DNA of 64,000 bases from the NCBI GenBank assembly GCA_023313575.1, contig JAJTTP010000017.1:62001-126000 (forward strand). Reading direction: 5' to 3'. Below are positions 56,297 to 64,000 of this stretch, piece by piece. Made by a program: the position numbers and the translations under genes. Within the stretch, counting starts at the first letter, position 1. Every line of letters starts with the position of its first letter. Below the pieces are notes generated by a model. It did not search any database. It was given only the letters and a program-made list of their open reading frames with translations, and was not told the origin of the DNA. The DNA comes from Eutypella sp. D-1 (lineage: Eukaryota; Ascomycota; Sordariomycetes; Xylariales; Diatrypaceae).

Positions 56297-58984
56297 ATGT
56301 TCATGTTCACTTCCCTATTAGTTCTCTTCGCTACCTACCAGCTGGGCCTCTTTCTTCGCGGCGCGGACACGCGGCCGGACGTCCCGAGCTGGCACCAGCA
56401 CGTCCGCGCTCCTCCGAGCACCTTCGTCAAGCCGAAGCGCGTCCTGACGGAGCGCACCTCGGGCGGCGTCGCGAACCCTGATGGCCTAGTCTCAGGGGTT
56501 GAGCCCACCATTCTGCGCCGCCACGACAAATCCGACGAGATCCCCACGCTTGTCGTCGACTTCGGCCAGAACATCGTCGGCCTGCCCGTCATCGATTTCG
56601 CCGGCTCGTCTGGTGCCCCTAAGGGCCGCTGGCCGGGTATCCGCCTCTACTTCTCCGAGAGCCTGGAGTTTCTCGGGGACAGGAGCGACTTCACTCGATC
56701 TGACAACGCGGGAGATGTGAGTGCTCATGATTCGAACCCTTGTCAGGATACGATCTCCTTGAACAGTAGGGCTAACGAATAGACAGGACCCCCCTAAGAT
56801 CGTGCCATCTGGAACGGACCAGGTAAGTTCTACTCTGTTCCAATGTCTTCAATCAGAACATACGTACAGGCCATCTCGCTAATTCATACTAGATCGCTGT
56901 GAAGTCGGGATCGTGAGTTAAGTTTTATTATTTGTTCACTCCATCTACTTGCTCATTATCTATATTGGGTGGCTTCGTATCAAACTGCTTTCTTTAAGAA
57001 GTGACAATGTAGCTACCGACCAGCTATATGCGCCATGAATGGAATTGATCAACTGACCTAAATATGGAGTACTTAGATATACATGGGTTGACCAGTGGGG
57101 CTGTGAGTTCGAGGAAAAAGTGTGCGCCGACGGCCTGCACGGGTTTCGGTATCTGAAGATCACGCTGGACGCCTTGCCGGAGGACTCTCCCCACACATCG
57201 GGCTTCGGCGAGGTCTCCATCAGCTCCGTCGGTCTGCGGTGGTCGGGCTATCACGGAACCCCCGACACGTTCAGCGGGTGGTTCGAGTGCTCGGACAAGA
57301 ACCTGACCCAATGGTGGTACGACGGCTCCTACACCAACGAGATGTGCACGGATGTCTTCCGGGCCAACGATACCGAGCCTCGTCAGGGGTTCAGCGAGTC
57401 CCTGCGAGGTAAACTGGTTATTCACGACGGGCCCAAGAGAGACAGAGATCCGTACATGGGCGACTTGGCAGTCGCCGGCCTTACGAGTTATCTGACGCAC
57501 GACGTGCACGAGGCAGCCCGAAATGTAAGCTTCCGGACTCCACTGAATCTCGAAATACGTTCCGCGGTCGCAGTTAACAACCCCCTCCTTGTGCTATACA
57601 TAAAGGATCTCATTAAAGATACCCTTGAGGGCCTTCATAATAATGATACTGATACTGATCCAATATGTCTAGGTAATGGAAGATCTGGCACAGCACCAGC
57701 GAGACGACGGGTGGATACCACCCGCGAGTATGTAAGTTGCCATGACTCTAGTAAACTCACCCCAACATCCCCTTAAACACATTCCTGACGATACCCACCA
57801 CTAGCCGAAAATACAACCTCAAGCTTTTCGATTTCCCCTTGTGGTGGGTGTCCTGTAGCTGGGACCATGTGATGTACACGGGCAACCTCTCATACATCAA
57901 GTCCTCCTACCCGACTCTTCTTTCGGTTCTGGACACCTACTATGTCCGCCACACGGACAACGCCACATCGCTCCTCGTACGCCAGGAGGGGTACGGTGAC
58001 TACGCCTTCATTCCCAGAGACGGGTCGGCCGCATACTACAGCGCACTATACGTGCTCGCACTGAACCGAGCGGCCGACCTCGCCGGGTACCTGGACAAGA
58101 GCGAAGACGCCACGCGCTGGCGGAAGAGGGCCACAGCCGTCTCGGAGGGCTTCCTGAACACCCTTTGGGACCCGAAGGCGGGAGCGTTTCTCGACCGTAA
58201 GTGCGATGGCGACGGCTGTCGTGCGCACGCGCAGGACGGTAACAGCCTGGCGATCTTGTCGGGGATCGCTAACGGATCGCGCGCGGAGTCGGCGTTGCGG
58301 TACCTATCCGACAGCAACGCCCGGCCCTACGGCAACACATTCTACGACGCGGACGGCGCGGCGCTCGGCGACGGTTTCGCCGACCGCGTGTACCCCTTCA
58401 TCTCGTACTTTGAGATCGCGGCACGGTTCTGGACCGGAGGCGGGGCAGCAGCCGCCTCAACCTCGGCCTTCGACCAGATCCGCCGCACCTGGGGCTGGAT
58501 GGCATCCCGCGACCCGGGCTCCACGTTCTGGGAGGGCGTCGGCGCCGGCGGCGCCCGGTACGAGGCCGGCTTCACCAGCCTCGCGCACGGCTGGTCCACG
58601 GGCGTCACGCCCCTCCTTACCACCTACGTTCTCGGCGTCCGCCCCGTCGCGCCGGGCTTCGCCGAGTGGGACATCCGCCCCGTCCCCGGCGACCTGGCCT
58701 GGGCGCGCGGCGCGGTCCCCACACCCCGCGGCCCGCTGCAGGTATCCTGGGAGAGGCTCGACTCCGGCGATAGCGATGACGATGATGGCCCTCTCGAGGT
58801 CACCGTGCGCGCCCCGGCAGATACGAAGGGCACGATTAGCGTCCCGGCCGCCGAGGGCGACGACGACGGGGCCGAGGCGCTCCTCGATGGCGTCGCTGGG
58901 AAGGGCAGAGTGGTTGGAGATGGGTATATTGCGTTCGAGGTGTGGGGCGGGGAGGAGCATGTCGTTGGCTATCCGCAGTATTGA
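56297..58984 (+). CDS. Secreted glycoside hydrolase family 78 (alpha-L-rhamnosidase-like)
   Basis: Six exons, 56297-56716, 56787-56822, 56893-56912, 57077-57524, 57673-57731 and 57805-58984, give 720 residues. Two internal exons are tiny (36 and 20 nt). A signal peptide (MFMFTSLLVLFATYQLGLF) is followed by the beta-sandwich region (VVDFGQNIVGLPVIDF) and the string IVPSGTDQIAVKSGSYTW, which only arises when the small exons are joined. The (alpha/alpha)6 barrel shows DGWIPPAS, FPLWWVSCSWDH, GDYAFIPRDG, LALNRAADLAG, the Gly/Ala-rich ISYFEIAARFW block and FTSLAHGWSTG. The C-terminal sandwich domain starts near VAPGFAEWDIRP. Such enzymes release terminal rhamnose from plant pectin (rhamnogalacturonan) or flavonoid glycosides. 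The catalytic acids cannot be assigned by eye, and some fungal GH78 members have other specificities. GC content is high in the last exon. Confidence 0.9.
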
Positions 58985-59516
58985 CATACATGAATATGGA
59001 AAAGGGGGGGGCTGTGAACTTGGCGTACAGACTCACCTATTGGCGATACCAAGATGTATACATAGATCCGAACTCGCAGAATTGGGAAGTGCCCGGGCCG
59101 AGGAAAGATGGATGAGTAAATACTCCCTCACTAGTTTGGTTTTTCCAGTACATAGTAGTCTTAACAATAACATTCATCCATTCGTATATAATTGAGTAAA
59201 GAAGGACGGATCTTGGAGTGAACACGCGGCATCGTATTGTATCGAGTCGAGAAGTATATATCATCATGCCTAGTCCTCATTTTTCATATGTGTGTGTATA
59301 TATACGTACCATGCGTGTACACATCTAACCCAATATGCCCTTCGCGGTCCCCAAACCCCATAATATTCATTACAATAATGGTACATGGCTCATTGCATCC
59401 CGTCTTTTTCCCGGCCCGAGGACAGGACTGGACCGCACTGAACTGAAGTGGACTGAATTGTGGAACGATCGGGAAGTCGCGATATCTATGTATGTCTATT
59501 TACACCACCCCGCTTC
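58985..59516. other. Spacer between convergent GH78 and MPP alpha genes
   Basis: Converging 3' ends with AT-rich sequence. No gene seen. Confidence 0.55.
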
Positions 59517-61449
59517 TTACCGCGCGCCTAGACCCCACTTGTATACCCGGTCCTGGATCTCCTCCCAGGACATGGGCTTGGCGGAGATGCCAGGGGCTTC
59601 GGCCTCCTGGAGGACGACGGTGGGGGCGCCGCTGCCCTTGCCGGGGTTCGCGACCTTGCCGCCGACGACCATGGAGGCGACGCGGCGCAGGTCGGCGACG
59701 GTGAGGGACTGGATCTTGCGGCACATCTCGTGGACGGGGACCTTGCGGCCGTGGACCTGGACCTGGCGGCCGAGGTCCTCGAGCTCGACCATGCGGCTCT
59801 CGAGGTTCATCAACAGGCTGGAGCGCAGCTGGTTCTTGGCGCGCGCCACCTCAACGTGGCCCAGCGCCGCGAACCCCGTCTCAAGCGTCAGCCCCCGCAG
59901 CTCGTGGCACATGACGTCCAGCATCATCGACGTGCGCCCGGGCACGCAGAGCGCCGAGATCCCGAACAGTCCCGAGTCCGTGTACGAGTGGTTGAAGGCG
60001 ATGCACGACTCCACCCACGCGTGCTGGTTCAGCACGTTCGTGTACAGCCGCGAGTACATGCCCTTGCCCGGCCCACCGGCCGAGAAGGAGCCTCCGCCTC
60101 CCAGCAGCGTGTTGAGGGTCGCGAGGGCGTAGATGTCGTCCGACGCGATCGGCAGGCCCTCGAAGGCGAGGTGGATGTGCGTGAAGGCGGGCTGATTCGG
60201 GTTAAGGGAGGGGGGCTGCGTGGGGAGGGACAGGAACCCGCCCGTGTAGTGCGAGGGGCGGTTGATTTCCTGCGTGGAAGGTAGGTTGTGCGTCACATCT
60301 GAGACGCTTGCGTTGTGAGAGGCGGAAGTGGATAGGTTCTTGAAAAGGGGTATCTTAGATAGTATGCTTGAGGAGGAGTGTGACGGTGGTGGTGTGGATG
60401 ATGGGGTGGAAGCTAATGACGAGCCTGACGTGGAGGAGTCAGCGCTGTCTGATGAAGCCGATCCAATAGACGTCTCGGAACCCGTCCGCGACAGTTCCGG
60501 CTTAGCGGTCGTCTTCATGTCACCGAAGAACTGAGTCGCTAGTCGAACAGCCTCGGCATGCGGGACGCCGGCAAAAGCAACGACAGTTCGCTCCGGGCGG
60601 TAGAAAGTGTCCCTGTAAGCCTGTACAACGGTCCTGTTGATCTCGGGTATCCGCTCCGCGGGGCACAACAAGGGATTGCCTAGGGTGTTGTCCTTGAAGG
60701 CGGCCATGTGTACGAGCTCGGGTAGGATGAGCTCTGGCTTTTTCCAGATCTCAGTGATCTCGTACTCAGCGGTTCCCAACTCCTGCATGACCTCATCCTC
60801 GGTGATTTTGGGGTGTCGTATAGTATCGGCCAAGAGCTCGGTAGCAGTGGGAATGGCGGAGTTGAAGGTGGCGGCCTGGTACATCATGGATTCCCGAGAC
60901 GAAACGCACTGTATGTTACCACCAAGAGACTCGACCGCTTCGGTCAACTGCTCGACGTCTCGATTCTCCGTTGATTTGAAGGCCAGCCTATCGACTATAT
61001 GGCTCACGCCTCTCAGGTAAGTATTCTCAAACCTGGACCCAGCCTCTATATAGACGCCGACTCCGGAGAAGGAGCCGGGTAAGGCCTCCGAGGCAACACG
61101 GACGCCATTCGGTAGGGTGGTAATCTGGTCAAGTTCCGTCGGTTCCTGAAGATGGGAATGGTGTTAGCCATGCCCGATATTATGTATACGTAGTGCTACT
61201 ATTAAAACAAACCTTTGCGGATGGAACTTGCACAGTGGCCAAGGATCGTGATCCACTGGCCCGAGCAGACCTCAACCTAGGAGATTTCAACCCAGGAGAC
61301 TTCAATAATCTACTGCTACTCCATGGGCGCGCTGTAGCTGGTGAGGTGATAGCTGGTGAGGTGATAGCTGGTGAGGTGATAGCTGGTGAGGTGATAGCTG
61401 GTGAGGTGAGACCTCTAGCTAGGGATCTCGATGGGCATGCCCGAAACAT
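59517..61449 (-). CDS. MAS2: Mitochondrial processing peptidase subunit alpha
   Basis: Substrate-binding subunit of the matrix peptidase that removes presequences from imported proteins. Two exons on the minus strand, 61449-61213 and 61145-59517 (67-bp intron), give 621 residues. Exon 1 is a basic, Ser/Thr-rich presequence ending SRSLATVQVPSAK. The mature part begins with the family text TELDQITTLPNGVRVASE and GVGVYIEAGSRFE. The position of the catalytic HxxEH of MPP-beta reads HIVDR here, as expected for the non-catalytic alpha subunit. The glycine-rich loop LLGGGGSFSAGGPGKGMYSRL (about 426-446) that guides substrates is intact. A Ser-rich insertion of about 70 residues (about 298-370) makes the protein longer than the usual 560-590. 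The presequence carries a five-copy TSPAI repeat. Confidence 0.95.
61336..61410. repeat. 15-bp minisatellite, five copies, in the MPP alpha presequence
   Basis: Unit AGCTGGTGAGGTGAT on the + strand repeated five times, with one mismatch in the last copy. On the coding strand it adds the pentapeptide ITSPA repeatedly, so changes in copy number keep the frame. Confidence 0.96.
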
Positions 61450-62361
61450 ACTGAAGCATGTATCGGTGGTTAAGAGGCAGTCAAGCGAGCATGCCACGTA
61501 ACTTGAAGAATCGCGACAGAAATATTGAGTAAAGAGAGATAGGGAACCTCGAAGTTCGTAAAAATTATACATACGGGTACGACTACGTAATTTAATATCA
61601 CTTACAAGCAACTATTTAGATAGATAACTATCTATGCGACAAACCATCATAATCACCCTATCAAACCAGCGATACCTAAGTAAACGCTTATCTTGCATGC
61701 TTGTTGGCGGGATTAGCTCAAACCCGCTTTAAACTACAAGTAGATCCATTAGACCCTCCGGAGCCGCTGCGGAGTACGGATGGTACGGATAGTATGGCAC
61801 GGTAGTAGATAGGTAGGTACGGTATAACGGTGAAACATACCTAATTACTGAGTTCTATCTAGGTACTCGATACCTTCTACTACCTAGATACTTTCCACCA
61901 TCTTGTCTATGTGCCTACAAATTGTCTCTTTCATTTCAAAAGAATATGGCCCGTATCTATATTGGTACAATATGGACGGTAGCAGGTATTACTTATAATA
62001 AGTCGCGGGTGTTTGCCAAAGTCGCGATGGATGCAAAGGTTTCATGAAAGAGTATACTGCCAGCTAAGCTCTGCTTCTTTTTGCTCTCTCGAAGTTTCAA
62101 TCTATGTCCTTTCAAATCATTAAATACTCGTCATGTCCCTCGTTTCCCGAATACCTAGGTAATTCCTAACAACTGCCCAAGTGCGTGCCAATATAAGGCA
62201 TGCGACAAGTGTCTATAGGATGCGTATTACTTAAAAGAAACATCAAATTTCATCCTTCATTAACCACATACCCACCGCCGATGTCTTCGACGGGTATGAT
62301 CTCATTTTTGTTCATGGCTTCATTCATGGCTATTGTTGCTATAGCTGAGAGTTTGCTCGTT
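61450..62361. other. Spacer MPP alpha / glycosyltransferase-like gene
   Basis: 5' region of MPP alpha and 3' region of the next minus-strand gene. It contains GGTAGGTAC-type motifs near 61815 and TACCTAG motifs at 61855-61895. No gene seen. Confidence 0.5.
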
Positions 62362-64000
62362 TCAAAACCCCTTACATCGCTTGTCAAAAGGTGACTTCCG
62401 ATTATCTGGCCGGCACACCATCTCATTGGCATATGCTCGATACCGATCCAAGAGATCCGTCTCCCGCATACCATCATATTGTGGATAGAAACTGAAATGT
62501 GACACGATCGCCCGCGTGTCAATCACAAATGGCCGCTTCACTCGCTTCGGCACCGTCACCGTAAGCTCTTCTTCGTCGTCTTCAGCCATCGGCAACGCCG
62601 CCGCGACGTCGTGGCCCCATATCGCTATGAAGTTCAGGTTGTATCGGTTATACTGGGTATCAAAGAGCTGCTCCCCTCCGGGTATACTCTGCATGTCCGT
62701 GTCGTTGCTTGCTGCGACCAGCCGGGAATGTTCTTCATCGTTCTTGTCCTTGGGGTACGAGATCGGGCTACCGAAAAAATACTTCGAGATCTGGTCTCGC
62801 TCGAGGTTGACCAGCAGCGAGTAATGCTGCTGTGCTGCCACCGCCCATGACCGCCATGCAGTACCCAGAGCTGAAGTCGACTTGCCTCCGCCATCGGTCT
62901 GGCTATTGATTCCCATTGGCGTTCTCTGGAGGTCGTACTGGTCGTTGGATACGAGTAGCCATGTATGTCCTCTATAGGGTGTCGGTGGTATGATCGCGTC
63001 TTCCGGCTTCCGTGTTTCTTCGGTGGTATTCGCGCCCAGCAGTGGCTTTTCGGACTGCCGCCACGTCTCGGCGGCCCCAAACGAAGGCGTCTTGCTCGGG
63101 TCGGGGACGAGTGGATGAATAGCACCCGAGTGGTAATGCATCATACCGGTGAATGGACTGTTCACTAGGTTGGCCGAAACTGCATATGGGTGGGGCTCGG
63201 CAATTCGCGTATGGATGAGCTGCGGGATCGCGTCTGGATGGATGAAAGCCTGGGAGAACTGTTAGCTCGTGTCACGGCTTCGCATTGGGTCAGTGGATGC
63301 GAAGACATACGATGTCGTCGTCGATCTTGACATATATGGTGTCCTTTTCGACGGAGGTATCCCACATGCAACTGTAATCCCATCTCTTGCACGATTCGGC
63401 GTCTACCGTATGATAACCCTCTCTCTGCGATACAAGCTGGTCAAGGTACGTCTTGTCATCTTCCTTATTCGTATGCACTATGAACCGGACTTCGTCGAGA
63501 TATCCGCCTTCGCTGGCCAGGTTCTGGAGAAGATAACAATCCAGAATGTCAACGTTCCTCCTACGGCCGTAAAAGATTAGGGCTACGATTTTGATTCCAG
63601 GGGGCTTCTTCCATCCGCCGCTGGGCGCGATGCTCTCTGATTGAGGCCTCTCATCTGCTTGGTGTAGGATTGGGGTGTACGGCCGGCCGCCTTCTTCGCT
63701 AACTGGCCAAGTCGTGCAAATTTCGTCAGCCGTCTTCAGCCAAAACACAAGGTGGACCAGCCCGACGATGGCCAGAACTGTTCCAAGGAGGACGACGATA
63801 ATGGAGATGACGAGGCGTCTGCGATCGAACTTCCGCGTGAAGTTTTGAAAATAATGATAGGGACGTCCCCAGCGGTTCCTGTCCAACGCCCATCCGCCAA
63901 TTAGGCCGGCCTTGGCGCCGTCATCCGAAAAAAGACCGGCGGACTCTTCCCATTCTACATCGTTGTCATCGCTTAGGTCGCTGGAAAAGTTCGACTCGAA
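62362..64000 (-). CDS. Type II membrane glycosyltransferase-like protein, 5' partial
   Basis: Two exons on the minus strand, from the window edge (64000) to 63311 and from 63249 to 62362 (61-bp intron, GTATGT...CCCAG with a GCTAAC branch). The visible part has 525 residues and is open at the edge. An acidic cytosolic tail and a basic stretch (FDRRRLV) precede one membrane anchor (about 25 hydrophobic residues from ISIIVVLLG), giving type II topology. The lumenal part starts a nucleotide-sugar-transferase-like fold: KIVALIFYGRRRNVDILDCY, then the acidic motif YVKIDDDI, which looks like the metal-binding DxD of GT-A enzymes, followed by AFIHPDAIPQLIH across the splice. Later strings (TWRSWAVAAQQHYS, WGHDVAAALP) resemble a family of uncharacterised Pezizomycotina proteins. 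Donor, acceptor and product are unknown. The fold call is by pattern. Confidence 0.72.

Noticed and set aside
55903..56481. 192-codon Ala/Arg-rich frame before the rhamnosidase
   Set aside because: It overlaps the first GH78 exon in another frame and is driven by GCA/GCG repeats and high GC; the GH78 frame has a signal peptide and conserved domains.
56725..56745. TTCGAACC string resembling a tRNA T-loop
   Set aside because: It lies inside a GH78 intron with no matching acceptor stem or anticodon arm.
58206..59195. 329-codon frame overlapping the GH78 last exon
   Set aside because: Ser/Arg/Pro/Thr-rich shadow of the GC-rich GH78 coding sequence without domain similarity.

Overview
The window comes from a filamentous ascomycete (Pezizomycotina, most likely a Sordariomycete). 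The evidence is many short GT-AG introns (about 50-150 bp, several with CTAAC or CTGAC branch sites), a fungal gene set (MMM1 of the ERMES complex, a WOPR regulator, an NLR-type N-terminal domain, DUF6594), and long gene-poor spacers full of short CCTAGG-centred palindromes. I identified 20 protein-coding loci; two are cut by the window edges. Exon boundaries were worked out by hand from splice signals, reading phase and family conservation, so most are predictions rather than observed splices.

Left part (1-21 kb): the 3' end of the CAAX protease RCE1 (+), MMM1 (-), VPS45 (+), mitochondrial MTO1 (+), cardiolipin synthase CRD1 (+) and a WOPR transcription factor of the SGE1/Ryp1/Wor1 type (-). 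Upstream of the WOPR gene is about 6.2 kb with no recognisable gene, then a seven-exon TDP1 gene (-).

Middle (21-38.6 kb): an EDC1/PNRC-like decapping activator (-), RBX1 (+) convergent with signal peptidase subunit SPC1 (-), and an MNR2/ALR-type CorA magnesium transporter (+). Next comes a divergent pair: a protein joining an NLR-type N-terminal domain to a retropepsin-like domain (-) and a DUF6594 membrane protein (+). Proteasome subunit alpha-4 (+) has a 7-nt exon, and a HOT13-like CHY zinc-finger gene (-) has a 5-nt first coding exon.

Right part (38.6-64 kb): a 4.4-kb spacer with long G/C homopolymers and one candidate microprotein, kynureninase (-), a 6.8-kb spacer, NAD-specific glutamate dehydrogenase (+), a secreted GH78 alpha-L-rhamnosidase-like enzyme (+), mitochondrial processing peptidase alpha (-) with a minisatellite in its presequence, and a type II membrane glycosyltransferase-like gene (-) cut by the right edge.

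The genes form no biosynthetic cluster. Most are conserved housekeeping genes, and six concern mitochondria (MMM1, MTO1, CRD1, HOT13-like, MPP alpha and, indirectly, kynureninase/NAD supply). The accessory-looking parts are the NLR-like/DUF6594 pair, the rhamnosidase, the WOPR upstream region and the degenerate-looking 21.4-22.2 kb stretch. I saw no rRNA or tRNA gene, CRISPR array or intact transposon.
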